Assembly: GCA_964492065.1 (NCBI GenBank)
Contig: CAZBHH010000019.1
Span: forward strand, 1 to 50,358
Length of the DNA: 50,358 nucleotides
Origin: JADKAC01 sp964492065
GTDB taxonomy: Bacteria; Bacteroidota; Bacteroidia; Chitinophagales; BACL12
Direction: 5' to 3'
The notes under the pieces are model-generated. The model had not been told where the DNA came from. It made no database searches and saw only the letters and a program-made list of their open reading frames with translations. The position numbers and the translations under genes are program-made. Within the stretch, counting starts at the first letter, position 1, and the number at the start of each line of letters is the position of its first letter. This document shows positions 8,047 through 16,948 of the stretch, one piece after another.

Positions 8047-8939
8047 GCCATGGCCTGTTGCAGGGCATTGCGGTCGTCGAATTTTTTTTCATGGCGGATG
8101 AACGCCGCAAATTCCACCGTCAGCATCTCGCCGTAAATATCTGCTTCCCATTGAAAAATATATACTTCGATCCGCTTATCCGTGCCGTCGAAAGTAGGCC
8201 GTGTGCCGATACTCATCATGCCGTACAGGGGTTTGGATATTTGCCGCAGTGTAACCAATACCGCATAAATGCCATTCATCGGGATTAACTTTTCGGAATC
8301 CTGGATTTGCAGGTTAGCCGTCGGGTAGCCCAGTTCCCTGCCAATCTGGTCACCACGTACCACGATGCCCGACATCATATAGCGATATCCCAGCAGCTCA
8401 TTCGCCAGTTGCAGGTTGCCTTCTTTCAGGTAATTGCGGATTTTCGTCGAGCTGACCGTAATATCGGCAATCGCCTGCTTGTCCACTTCATGCACCTGGA
8501 TATTGTCGGAAGAGGCTATGGATTTTAATAAATGAATGTCGCCCCGCCGGTCTTTGCCGAAGCGATGATCATAGCCGAACACGATGATTTTAGGGTGAAA
8601 TTTCCCGATTAAAAAATCCCTGATATAATCCTCTGCCCGCATCTCGGAAAATTCTCGGCTGAATGGAACCATGACGACATTATCCACCTCCATTTCCTGT
8701 AATAAGGCAAGTTTTTCATCAATGGTATTTAAATGCAGCAGTTGTTGTTGCGGATGGATGATGTTTCTGGGGTGCGGATGGAACGTGATGATAATGCTCT
8801 CACCCCCGATAGCCCGGGCCGACTGCACGATATTCCTGATAATCATTTTATGCCCCTTATGCACGCCATCGAAGGTGCCGATTGTAATGACGGCATTCGA
8901 AAATTTGGGCAGCCGGTCCAGGTTTTTAAAGACACGCAT
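8001..8939 (-). CDS. ribF: Bifunctional riboflavin kinase / FAD synthetase
   Basis: Converts riboflavin to FMN and FMN to FAD. Length 312 is normal. The N-terminal adenylyltransferase domain shows ITIGTFDGVHKGH (about 19-31), the (H/K)xGH nucleotidyltransferase signature, and VFGYDHRFGKDRRGD near 120-135. The C-terminal flavokinase domain shows GVVVRGDQIGRELGYPTANL, with the conserved PTAN, and NGIYAV. ATG at 8939. The 3' end overlaps holA by 46 bp, tail to tail. The upstream gap of 60 bp to the divergent glycosyltransferase gene is AT-rich but shows no convincing promoter pair. Confidence 0.95.
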   Translation of the reverse strand: MRVFKNLDRLPKFSNAVITIGTFDGVHKGHKMIIRNIVQSARAIGGESIIITFHPHPRNIIHPQQQLLHLNTIDEKLALLQEMEVDNVVMVPFSREFSEMRAEDYIRDFLIGKFHPKIIVFGYDHRFGKDRRGDIHLLKSIASSDNIQVHEVDKQAIADITVSSTKIRNYLKEGNLQLANELLGYRYMMSGIVVRGDQIGRELGYPTANLQIQDSEKLIPMNGIYAVLVTLRQISKPLYGMMSIGTRPTFDGTDKRIEVYIFQWEADIYGEMLTVEFAAFIRHEKKFDDRNALQQAMAQDKAFCESLFATSF

Positions 8940-8999
8940 GCCGGCAAAAATAAACAGTTAAGACTTTGAATGCATTAACCTGGTATTTATTTTCACGCT

Positions 9000-10445
9000 A
9001 TGGATGTGCGCATCAAACAAAACCCGGTTATCTTTCTGCCGGGTATCCTGTTGTTTGGGTACATTGTATTTCGTGCTATTGCATTGCCCATAACCCACGA
9101 CGAGTCCAATACCGTGCTGACCTATGCGGCATACCCGGTCAGGGATATCTTGCTGTATTCCGATCCCGTCCCCAATAATCATATTCTCAATACCCTGCTG
9201 ATAAAAGCGCTGGTGTCGCTGTTTGGCCTGCACAGTTTTGTTGTCAGGCTGCCGAATGTTTTGGGCTTTCTTCTGTACTATGGCGCTTTGTTGGGAATTA
9301 TCCGTAAAATGCAATTACCTGCGCTCGCCGCATGTGCCTGCGTATTCGTCATGACTTGTAACCCCTTCTTCATCGAATTCTTTTCGCTGGCGAGAGGTTA
9401 TGCCCTTGCCTGCGCTTTTGGTATGCTCTCGGCGTATTACGCACTGTGTTTTTTATCCGGTTTCGGCAGGGCTGATTTTGTGAAATCACTGCTATGGGCT
9501 GCAGTGGCAGTTTATACGAGCTTTACTTTCCTGAATTATTTTGTGGCACTTGCCGCCGTATTGATGCTGGTGGTTATTGCCTGCCGCAAAGGCACTCAGG
9601 CGCTCCGGGTTGGGAAATACCTCCCGTATTGTTTGCTTATCTCTTTCCTATTGGGTGGGATGATCGCCATCCCGGTTAAACGCATGGTGGAAACCGATCA
9701 GTTTGTGTATTGGGGCAATAAAAACTTCTACGACGACACGATGCTTACGCTGGCAAGGAGCTCGTTGTATGGCGACAATTTTCTCGGCATGGGCTATCAT
9801 GGATGGTGCGTGGTATTTGCAGCGGTTTTTTGTATTGCCGCTGTTATTGCATTCAAAAAATTGCCGGTGCAGAAATACCGCGGCATCGCAAACCCATCTG
9901 TATTTTTTCTCGTGCTTGCAGCGGGAACTGTATGTGTGAATATCGGCCAGTTTTATATTGTGGGTACCCCGTTTCTCACTTCACGCACGGCTCTGCTGTT
10001 TATTCCCATACTCACCCTGCCGCTCATCTTTACCGCCGCTGGGTTACCACCTCATTGGCGATTCCGGCAATTGCCTCTTTTGATTGGAGCGGGTTTGCAA
10101 TTGGGCATATTTTTAAAAAATATGAATGCGATCAATATCTACGAATGGTGGTTTGATGTAAACACGTTTCAGGTACTGCACCAGTTGGAACAATACCACA
10201 TGGCAACCGGCGCTGAAGTGTCGCTAAATACCAATTGGCTGTATTATCCATCTTTCAATTTTCACATCAGCGAACGGCATTTGGAATGGCTGCATCTTAC
10301 GCCGTTTCACAAAAGCACCGATTTGGAATCCACTGCCGACTTTTATTACATTACAGATTCGGAAGCCGCAACCTTGCAAACCAATTACAGGCTCTATTGC
10401 GCTTATGGATGGGATGATTCCAGGCGCTTATTAATTCACCGTTGA
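9000..10445 (+). CDS. GT-C type membrane glycosyltransferase (GT39/ArnT-like)
   Basis: An integral membrane protein of 481 residues with around ten hydrophobic segments. After the first helix it has THDES (acidic pair at 34-35), matching the first-loop Asp/Glu that GT-C enzymes use for catalysis and metal or lipid-phosphate binding, followed by PVPNNHILNTLL, a pattern typical of the PMT/ArnT-like family. These enzymes move sugars from a polyprenyl-phosphate donor to a protein or lipid on the periplasmic face. The C-terminal 100 residues form a soluble tail. Donor and acceptor are unknown. The neighbouring truB and uppP genes are convergent, not co-transcribed, and the 3' end overlaps truB by 10 bp. 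Family confidence moderate to high. Confidence 0.7.
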   Translation: MDVRIKQNPVIFLPGILLFGYIVFRAIALPITHDESNTVLTYAAYPVRDILLYSDPVPNNHILNTLLIKALVSLFGLHSFVVRLPNVLGFLLYYGALLGIIRKMQLPALAACACVFVMTCNPFFIEFFSLARGYALACAFGMLSAYYALCFLSGFGRADFVKSLLWAAVAVYTSFTFLNYFVALAAVLMLVVIACRKGTQALRVGKYLPYCLLISFLLGGMIAIPVKRMVETDQFVYWGNKNFYDDTMLTLARSSLYGDNFLGMGYHGWCVVFAAVFCIAAVIAFKKLPVQKYRGIANPSVFFLVLAAGTVCVNIGQFYIVGTPFLTSRTALLFIPILTLPLIFTAAGLPPHWRFRQLPLLIGAGLQLGIFLKNMNAINIYEWWFDVNTFQVLHQLEQYHMATGAEVSLNTNWLYYPSFNFHISERHLEWLHLTPFHKSTDLESTADFYYITDSEAATLQTNYRLYCAYGWDDSRRLLIHR

Positions 10446-11137
10446 TTTAGCTCTAAGGTTTGTAAGAATTCTTCGAGAGTTGATGCGTTTTCGATGGCGT
10501 ATTCGCCGATGCGGGTTCTGCGCAGGCTTGTCAGATACGCTCCCGAGTTTAATGCTTTGCCAAAATCGCTGGCAAGTGTGCGGATATAAGTGCCTTTACT
10601 GCATTCCACCCTGAAATGTACCAGCGGCATTTCGATTCCCGTAATTTCAAATGCGCTGATTTCAACGGCTCTCGCCGCAGCTTGTAGATCCATTCCCTTC
10701 CGGGCATGTATATACATCGGTTTACCTGCGACTTTCACCGCCGAGTGTGCAGGCGGCACCTGCTCGATGTTGCCTTCAAACTGTTTGGCTGTGGCGTAAA
10801 TCATTTCCGGAGTAATATGTGCCGTGGGAAAATTGCCGCTCACTTCGGTTTCCGCATCGTAAGATTCGGTAACGGCGCCCAGGCGCAAACTGCCGGTGTA
10901 CTCTTTACTCTGCGTAATTAAGGTTTCGAGATGTTTTGTGTATTTGCCGGTTGCCAGGATTAACAACCCCGTTGCCAGCGGGTCCAATGTGCCGGCATGG
11001 CCTACCTTTAACTTTTTTACCTGGCAATAGCGGGTAAGCCGGTTGCGCACCTTGTTTACAACGTCGTGGGAGGTCCAGTGAATGGGTTTGTCAATCAGAA
11101 TCAACCTGCCTTCTAAATATGCGGAAGCCGGGAACAT
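10436..11137 (-). CDS. truB: tRNA pseudouridine-55 synthase
   Basis: Makes pseudouridine 55 in the T-loop of tRNAs. With the ATG at 11137 the protein has 233 residues, and the N-terminus reads straight into LILIDKPIHWTSHDVV. The frame is open to 11209, but the extra 24 residues lie inside uppP and have no family match. The catalytic motif GHAGTLDPLATGLL places Asp52 as nucleophile; SKGTYIRTLASDFG and the closing LRRTRIGEYAI are also typical. It lacks a clear C-terminal PUA domain, as in short bacterial forms. The start overlaps the uppP stop as TAATG, which implies translational coupling as the last gene of the ftsX operon. Confidence 0.95.
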   Translation of the reverse strand: MFPASAYLEGRLILIDKPIHWTSHDVVNKVRNRLTRYCQVKKLKVGHAGTLDPLATGLLILATGKYTKHLETLITQSKEYTGSLRLGAVTESYDAETEVSGNFPTAHITPEMIYATAKQFEGNIEQVPPAHSAVKVAGKPMYIHARKGMDLQAAARAVEISAFEITGIEMPLVHFRVECSKGTYIRTLASDFGKALNSGAYLTSLRRTRIGEYAIENASTLEEFLQTLELNQR

Positions 11138-11949
11138 TATACCACCTGCAGGTTTACATCCATTGCGAGCAGCAGGAGTATCAGTGTCCCGATAATAATG
11201 CGATACCACCCGAAAAGTTTAAACCCGTGCCGGGTGAGATAGGATACAAAACTGCGCATTGCCAGCATGGCAATAACAAAAGCGACGATATTTCCCACGA
11301 TAAAAGCAGTCATGTTTTCAGGAGCATTAAAGAGCAAAGTATACGCCTTTTCTCCTGCCTCGTTTTCCTTTAAAAATAAAGTGTACACAGTGGCGGCAAA
11401 CATGGTAGGCACTGCCAGGAAAAATGAAAATTCGGCTGCTGTGCGCCGGCTGAATTTTCTGGACAACCCGCCGAAAATAGTTGCTCCCGACCGGCTCACA
11501 CCCGGCAGCAGTGCAATACACTGATATAATCCGATTATCAGGGCATCTTTAAATTGAATGGTATCCTGCGTGGATGCATCTTCCGGAAACCACTTATCGA
11601 TGAATAGTAGGACAATGCCTCCCAGCACCAGGGTTATTGCCACTACCAATACATTTTCCAGCAGGGCATCGATAAAATCGCCAAATAAAAATCCCGCAGC
11701 CATTGCCGGAAGAAATGCGACAAACAGTATGGTATAGAATTTAAACGATTGCAGAAATCTTTTAAAATACAGCACCACGACGGAAAGTATGGCGCCCAGT
11801 TGAATGGAAACGGTAAATGTCTTGGTAAAATCCTCTTCGGCAATGCCCAACAGCGAAGAGGTGATGATGAGGTGGCCGGTGCTGGATATCGGTAAAAATT
11901 CGGTAATGCCTTCCACTATGGCGAGGACTACAGCTTGAAAAATACTCAT
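11137..11949 (-). CDS. uppP: Undecaprenyl-diphosphatase (BacA/UppP)
   Basis: Dephosphorylates undecaprenyl diphosphate so the lipid carrier can be reused for peptidoglycan and surface-glycan synthesis. Length 270 and eight or so hydrophobic segments fit the family. Both signature motifs are present: EGITEFLPISSTGH at 13-26 (Glu14, Glu17, Ser and His residues) and LPGVSRSGAT at 148-157 with Arg153. It follows the DUF3098 gene after 12 bp and its TAA shares a base with the truB ATG, so it sits inside one transcription unit. Bacitracin-resistance activity is a family property, not tested here. Confidence 0.95.
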   Translation of the reverse strand: MSIFQAVVLAIVEGITEFLPISSTGHLIITSSLLGIAEEDFTKTFTVSIQLGAILSVVVLYFKRFLQSFKFYTILFVAFLPAMAAGFLFGDFIDALLENVLVVAITLVLGGIVLLFIDKWFPEDASTQDTIQFKDALIIGLYQCIALLPGVSRSGATIFGGLSRKFSRRTAAEFSFFLAVPTMFAATVYTLFLKENEAGEKAYTLLFNAPENMTAFIVGNIVAFVIAMLAMRSFVSYLTRHGFKLFGWYRIIIGTLILLLLAMDVNLQVV

Positions 11950-11961
11950 CGGGTGCTGCGC

Positions 11962-12225
11962 TTACTTTTTCCGCTTATAAAAGATGGCAAAAATTTCAAT
12001 TGCAAAACCGAGTAAAACGACAATGGGTGCAACTGTTATGCGCTGACTGCTGTACAGCGCCTCGCCATTGAAGACATTCGGGTCGGTGTATTTTCCGCCG
12101 CTCATCAGGATAAAACCGATGATAATCACGACAACGCCCAATGCAATCAGGTAGTAATTTATCTTGTCCAACGCCATACCGTTATCCGGTATCCGCTCTT
12201 TTACAGGTTGATTTTTAATGTCCAT
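11962..12225 (-). CDS. DUF3098 small membrane protein
   Basis: An 87-residue protein with two hydrophobic helices (about 25-43 and 64-81) joined by a loop containing SGGKYTDPNVFN and a basic tail (YKRKK). It matches DUF3098, a Bacteroidota-specific family typically found between ftsX and uppP, exactly as here (8 bp after ftsX, 12 bp before uppP). Function unknown. The conserved place in an operon with a division/hydrolase regulator and lipid-carrier recycling suggests an envelope-assembly role, but that is inference from context only. Confidence 0.85.
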   Translation of the reverse strand: MDIKNQPVKERIPDNGMALDKINYYLIALGVVVIIIGFILMSGGKYTDPNVFNGEALYSSQRITVAPIVVLLGFAIEIFAIFYKRKK

Positions 12226-12233
12226 AGTTAAAT

Positions 12234-13115
12234 TTAATAGAGGTCATCCAGCCGCATTTTAATATATTTATGTACCGCTGTCCGGGTACTTATCCATGTT
12301 ATGACAATTCCCAGAACCAGTAAAATTAAAGTTAATATCGCTAATCCCGTAGTCAGCCGTTTGTCCGAGAAATCCCAATAGTGGAATTTTTGCTGGACAA
12401 ACAGCAAAATCCCTCCGATTACGGCAATGGCGATAATGGCGCTGGCAATACCATTGAGGATGCTGCGCCGCACATAGGGCCCGGTGACGAATTTACGGGT
12501 AGCGCCTACCAACTGCATACTGCGGATTAAAAAGCGATTGGAATACATGCTCAGGCGTATGGTCTTATCGACGATGGCAATAGAGATAAATAAAAATAAT
12601 ACGCACAATCCCAAAGCGATATAGCCTATTATTCTGAAACTGGCATCCAGCGAACTCACCAGCGTTTCATCGGTTTTGGTAAATTTTATTCCCGGGTAGG
12701 TGGCCAGCCTTGCCTGGTACGCCGCTATGCTGTCGGGGGTTACCATTTCCGCCTTGAGATAAATTTCGATGGATGCGGGCAGCGGGTTGTAATCGCCTAA
12801 CAACTCGCTGATGTCTTCATCAAATTTTTCCCTTACCAGTTGGGCAGCCCGCTCTTTCGAAATAAATTCCGTCGAATTAACGTATGATTCCGCTTCTATC
12901 TTCTTTTGCAGAATTTCGATATCGGCCGGTTTCAGGTCGTCGTTTAAGAATGCCGAAATGCGTATGCGCTCTTTAATGCGGTTTTGCTCGTGTTCAAACG
13001 ATAAAAACAACACGCCCATCAGGCCGAGCAGAAACAGGGCGAGCCCCGTAACTAATATGGCATTCAGATAATGTGTTGATTTCCGTTTCAGTGACGATTT
13101 CCCCGCTTGCGACAT
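12234..13115 (-). CDS. ftsX: Cell-division ABC transporter permease FtsX
   Basis: The membrane partner of the FtsE ATPase, which relays division signals to peptidoglycan hydrolases. With ATG at 13115 it has 293 residues, the normal length; the frame is open to 13202, but the extra residues have no family match and run towards the leuS promoter. A first helix (ILVTGLALFLLGLMGVLF) is followed by the periplasmic domain with the FtsX-ECD sequence ERIRISAFLNDDL and QKKIEAESYVNSTEF, then three more helices. ftsE is not in the window, which is common in Bacteroidota. It heads the operon ftsX-DUF3098-uppP-truB, divergent from leuS. Confidence 0.9.
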   Translation of the reverse strand: MSQAGKSSLKRKSTHYLNAILVTGLALFLLGLMGVLFLSFEHEQNRIKERIRISAFLNDDLKPADIEILQKKIEAESYVNSTEFISKERAAQLVREKFDEDISELLGDYNPLPASIEIYLKAEMVTPDSIAAYQARLATYPGIKFTKTDETLVSSLDASFRIIGYIALGLCVLFLFISIAIVDKTIRLSMYSNRFLIRSMQLVGATRKFVTGPYVRRSILNGIASAIIAIAVIGGILLFVQQKFHYWDFSDKRLTTGLAILTLILLVLGIVITWISTRTAVHKYIKMRLDDLY

Positions 13116-13120
13116 CGCTG

Positions 13121-13128
13121 CAAATATA
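13121..13128 (-). promoter_or_regulatory. Putative -7 element (TATATTTG) for ftsX operon
   Basis: On the minus strand TATATTTG matches TAnnTTTG and ends 5 bp before the ftsX ATG at 13115. If used, the transcript would be leaderless or nearly so. No -33 TTTG is evident at the usual distance. Confidence 0.28.
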
Positions 13129-13154
13129 TTAAGAAATGGATGGGAGCCCCAGCG

Positions 13155-13186
13155 TTTCATCCACAGGCCGCTGTGTGCTAACTTTG
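13155..13186 (+). promoter_or_regulatory. Putative leuS promoter (TTTC-N20-TAACTTTG)
   Basis: TAACTTTG at 13179-13186 is a full match to the Bacteroidota -7 box; TTTC at 13155-13158 is a one-mismatch -33 box with a 20-bp spacer. Transcription would begin near 13192 and leave a leader of about 36 nt before the leuS ATG at 13229. This also argues against the longer leuS frame that begins at 13136, upstream of the promoter. Confidence 0.5.
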
Positions 13187-13228
13187 AGCGCTTATCAGTC
13201 AAAGTCGGCAGCAGTAATCAACAAAACA

Positions 13229-15994
13229 ATGGAATACGTATTTAGTGCAATAGAATCGAAGTGGAAACAGAAATGGGAAGCGGAGGCCTTATATAAAATA
13301 AAGGAAGATCCGTCCAAACCCAAATACTACGTCCTGGACATGTTTCCCTATCCGAGCGGCGCCGGCCTCCATGTCGGGCACCCGCTGGGATATGTGGCTA
13401 CGGATATTTATGCGAGGTACAAACGACTCAAGGGCTTTAACGTATTACATGCGATGGGATTCGATGCATTTGGCTTGCCGGCCGAGCAGTATGCCATTGA
13501 AACGGGTACACATCCGGCCATTACTACGAAAAAAAATATTGAATACTACAGGCAGCAGTTGTATAAAATCGGTTTCAGTTACGACTGGGACCGCGAGGTA
13601 ATCACTTCCGATCCCGCATATTACAAATGGACACAATGGATTTTTATTCAATTGTTCAAATCCTGGTACAATCCCTTTACCAACAGGGCCGAGGCAATTG
13701 AGTCATTGATACACAAGTTTGAAACTGAAGGCAGCGCTCAACTCGTCGAACATGGATATTACACAACATCGTTTTCGGCAGACGAATGGAAAAAGAAAAC
13801 TGAAAAGGAACAACAGGCGGTTTTAATGCAATTCAGACTGGCGTATTTGGATTATGCCGATATCTGGTGGTGTGAGGCGCTGGGCACTGTGCTTGCCAAC
13901 GACGAAGTGAAAGATGGGCTTAGCGAACGGGGCAGCCACCCGGTGGAACGCATTCGCATGCGCCAGTGGTTCTTGAGGATCACCGCTTATGCCGACAGGC
14001 TGCTGGAAGGGTTAAATGCGCTGGACTGGAGCGACAGCATGAAAGAAATGCAGCGCAACTGGATAGGCAGGAGCGAAGGCGCTTTGGTACAGTTCCGGGT
14101 TGCGGATTCCCGGCAAGTGATTGAAGTATTTACCACGAGGCCGGATACCATTTTCGGCGCAACTTGTATCGTTCTCGCACCCGAACATGCATTAGTGGAT
14201 ACATTGACAAGTACGGCATTGCGACAACAGGTTACCGACTATGTCAACTACGTGAAGACACGCAGTGAAAGAGACCGCCAGGCCGAGGTAACCAAAGTTA
14301 CAGGGCAATTTACCGGCGCTTACGCCATCCATCCGTTTACCGGCGAGCCGTTGCCCGTATATATCGCCGAATACGTTTTGGCGGGTTACGGTACCGGCGC
14401 TATCATGGCCGTACCCGCCAATGATGAAAGAGACTTTGCCTTTGCCGGAAAATTTTCTCTGCCCGTAAAGGACGTAGTGGACCAGTCTGCCATTCCGGGA
14501 GCCGGTAAGGAGGATAAGGTTGGTGTGATGATACATTCGGATTTTTTAAATGGACTGGAAGTAAATGACGCCATTCAAAGCGCAATTTCCGCAATTGAAA
14601 AACGGGGAATTGGGAAGCGCAAAATAAACTACCGCCTGCGTGATGCGGGATTCAGCAGGCAGCGCTATTGGGGTGAACCTTTCCCGGTGATTTACAAAAA
14701 TGATATTCCATATGTGTTGGATGAGGAAGAATTGCCCTTGGAACTACCCGAGGTGGTGTCCTACAAAACCGGTGGAAATGCCCAATCGCCATTGGCAGCG
14801 CTGACGGATTGGGCGAATCCCGACCCATCCTTCCAACGTGAAACGGATACAATGCCGGGCTACGCCGGCTCCAGTTGGTATTTTCTGCGCTATATGGATC
14901 CCGGAAACCCGGATAGGTTTGTCGGAGAAGCAGCCGAGAAATATTGGCAAAATGTGGATCTGTATGTCGGCGGTACCGAACACGCCGTCGGGCATTTGTT
15001 GTACAGCCGTATGTGGCAGAAGTTTTTATTCGACCGCAATTGGGTGAGTACGGATGAACCGTTTAAAAAGCTGGTGAACCAGGGAATGATACAGGGCAGG
15101 TCGAATTTGGTTTACCGGATTACAGGCACCAATACGTTTGTCTCTTTCGGGCTGAAGGATAAATATACCACTACGCCGATGCACGTGGATATTAAGCTGG
15201 TAAAGGACGATGTGTTGCAGACCGATGCGTTCAGGCTATGGCGCAAAGACCTCGCGGATGCCGAATTTATGCTGGAAGACGGATTGTACCGGTGCGGTTG
15301 GGAAATAGATAAAATGAGCAAGCGCTATCACAATGTAGTTAACCCGGATGATGTGATTGCCGAATACGGCGCCGATTGCTTTCGCATGTACGAAATGTTT
15401 TTGGGTCCCCTGGACGCCAGTAAGCCCTGGGACACGAAAGGCATCAGCGGTGTCGCCGGTTTCCTGCGCAAGTTATGGCGCCTGTTTTACGATGAGCAGG
15501 GCGGATTTAAATTGACTGAAAATGCGCCGGGAAAAGACGCATTAAAAATCCTCCATAAGTGTATTCGCAAAGTAGAAGATTCCATCGAACGCCTGAGTTT
15601 CAATACCGCTGTTTCCGCATGTATGATTGCCGTTAACGGGTTTCAGGAATTGAAGTGCAACAACAAATCGGTGTTGAAGGAATTTCTGGTGATAACGGCT
15701 CCGTTTGCACCGTTCATTACCGAGGAACTCTGGCATGCCTGCGGTGAAACCGGCAGCATCCACACGGCAACCTGGCCTGCATTTAATGCGTCGTATGTCG
15801 AGGAAAATACATGCGTTTACCCGGTTTCAATAAACGGTAAAGTCCGCACCACAGTCGAATTGCCCTTGTCGATGCCACAGCAAGAAATCAGCGCTCATGT
15901 GTTGCTGCTGGAAGGAGTTATAAAATGGACGCAGGGCAAAACGCCCAAAAAAGTGATTGTAGTGCCGGGTAAAATCGTCAATGTGGTGATTTGA
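13229..15994 (+). CDS. leuS: Leucyl-tRNA synthetase
   Basis: Charges tRNA-Leu. From ATG 13229 the protein has 921 residues, normal for bacterial LeuRS. MEYVFSAIESKWKQKW is the family N-terminus, while the open extension upstream to 13136 is not family-like. The class I HIGH motif is HVGH at 48-51 (PYPSGAGLHVGH). The CP1 editing domain has TRPDTIFGATC. The KMSKS loop reads KMSKR at about 695-699, followed by YHNVVNPDDVI; Arg replaces the last Ser. The anticodon-binding and C-terminal domains are complete. Single gene, divergent from the ftsX operon, with its own putative promoter. Confidence 0.96.
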   Translation: MEYVFSAIESKWKQKWEAEALYKIKEDPSKPKYYVLDMFPYPSGAGLHVGHPLGYVATDIYARYKRLKGFNVLHAMGFDAFGLPAEQYAIETGTHPAITTKKNIEYYRQQLYKIGFSYDWDREVITSDPAYYKWTQWIFIQLFKSWYNPFTNRAEAIESLIHKFETEGSAQLVEHGYYTTSFSADEWKKKTEKEQQAVLMQFRLAYLDYADIWWCEALGTVLANDEVKDGLSERGSHPVERIRMRQWFLRITAYADRLLEGLNALDWSDSMKEMQRNWIGRSEGALVQFRVADSRQVIEVFTTRPDTIFGATCIVLAPEHALVDTLTSTALRQQVTDYVNYVKTRSERDRQAEVTKVTGQFTGAYAIHPFTGEPLPVYIAEYVLAGYGTGAIMAVPANDERDFAFAGKFSLPVKDVVDQSAIPGAGKEDKVGVMIHSDFLNGLEVNDAIQSAISAIEKRGIGKRKINYRLRDAGFSRQRYWGEPFPVIYKNDIPYVLDEEELPLELPEVVSYKTGGNAQSPLAALTDWANPDPSFQRETDTMPGYAGSSWYFLRYMDPGNPDRFVGEAAEKYWQNVDLYVGGTEHAVGHLLYSRMWQKFLFDRNWVSTDEPFKKLVNQGMIQGRSNLVYRITGTNTFVSFGLKDKYTTTPMHVDIKLVKDDVLQTDAFRLWRKDLADAEFMLEDGLYRCGWEIDKMSKRYHNVVNPDDVIAEYGADCFRMYEMFLGPLDASKPWDTKGISGVAGFLRKLWRLFYDEQGGFKLTENAPGKDALKILHKCIRKVEDSIERLSFNTAVSACMIAVNGFQELKCNNKSVLKEFLVITAPFAPFITEELWHACGETGSIHTATWPAFNASYVEENTCVYPVSINGKVRTTVELPLSMPQQEISAHVLLLEGVIKWTQGKTPKKVIVVPGKIVNVVI

Positions 15995-16061
15995 CACATG
16001 TAACACATAGGTGAGGAACAAAAAGTTTGTGATAACTCTTTTGATTATAAAACCGTAAAGA

Positions 16062-16934
16062 TTGCATTCAGAAAAACAACCGATCAAACTCATTGAATGT
16101 CCCCGCGATGCCATGCAGGGAATACACACCTTTATTCCGACAGAAGTGAAGGCGGACTATATCAATTCACTGTTGCGGGTGGGATTCGATACTCTGGATT
16201 TCGGAAGTTTCGTCAGTCCGAAAGCAATTCCGCAAATGGCCGATACCGCAGAAGTATTGGGCAGGTTAAGCATGGAAAATACCGCGACAAAATTGCTGGC
16301 AATTATCGGCAACAAACGGGGAGCAGAACAGGCTTCGGCATTTCCCGAAATCACCTATCTCGGCTATCCGTTTTCTATTTCAGAGACGTTTCAGATGCGC
16401 AATCTCAACTCCACAATTGCGGATTCTGTCGTGCGATTGGACGAAATCCTCGAAGTTGCTGCACGCCACGGCAAACAAGCGGTGGTTTACGTGTCGATGG
16501 GATTTGGAAATCCCTATGGCGATCCGTGGAGCGCTGAAGTGGCCGAACAATGGGTTGAAGCCCTGGTAAAAAAGGGAATTGAGATTATTTCTCTGGCAGA
16601 TACAATCGGCATTGCGACCCCCGAAACAATTGCTTACTTATTTTCTCACCTGATAGAAAAATTCCCGCACGTGGAATTTGGCGCTCATCTGCACACCACG
16701 CCGGAGAGCTGGCTGGAAAAAATCGATGCGGCGTATAAAAACGGATGCCGGCGTTTCGACGGCGCAATTAAAGGTTACGGCGGATGCCCGATGGCTGCCG
16801 ATGACCTGACGGGAAATATGGCTACCGAGAATATGCTGCAATACTTCGAACATACACATGCAAAAACGGGAATAAATAAAGCAGCTTTCAGGGAAAGCGT
16901 GCGCATGGCGCTGAAGGTATTTTCGGCAGCGTAA
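16062..16934 (+). CDS. HMG-CoA lyase-like enzyme (HMGL/DRE-TIM family)
   Basis: A 290-residue TIM-barrel protein like hydroxymethylglutaryl-CoA lyase, which cleaves HMG-CoA to acetoacetate and acetyl-CoA in leucine breakdown. ECPRDAMQG near 12-20 supplies the catalytic Arg15-Asp16 pair; AHLHTT gives the metal-binding HxH; GYGGCPMAADDLTGN carries the active-site Cys242 and the conserved GN. The residue after HxH is Thr where many lyases have Asp. The start must be TTG at 16062: a TAA lies two codons upstream, and the first ATG (16113) would remove the Arg-Asp pair. It stands alone here without other leucine-degradation genes, so a related aldol-type substrate is possible. Confidence 0.82.
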   Translation: MHSEKQPIKLIECPRDAMQGIHTFIPTEVKADYINSLLRVGFDTLDFGSFVSPKAIPQMADTAEVLGRLSMENTATKLLAIIGNKRGAEQASAFPEITYLGYPFSISETFQMRNLNSTIADSVVRLDEILEVAARHGKQAVVYVSMGFGNPYGDPWSAEVAEQWVEALVKKGIEIISLADTIGIATPETIAYLFSHLIEKFPHVEFGAHLHTTPESWLEKIDAAYKNGCRRFDGAIKGYGGCPMAADDLTGNMATENMLQYFEHTHAKTGINKAAFRESVRMALKVFSAA

Positions 16935-16948
16935 CCCCGCGGGACGTT

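Noticed and set aside
13136..13228. Longer leuS start
   Set aside because: The extension has no LeuRS-like sequence and includes the putative leuS promoter; ATG 13229 gives the family N-terminus.
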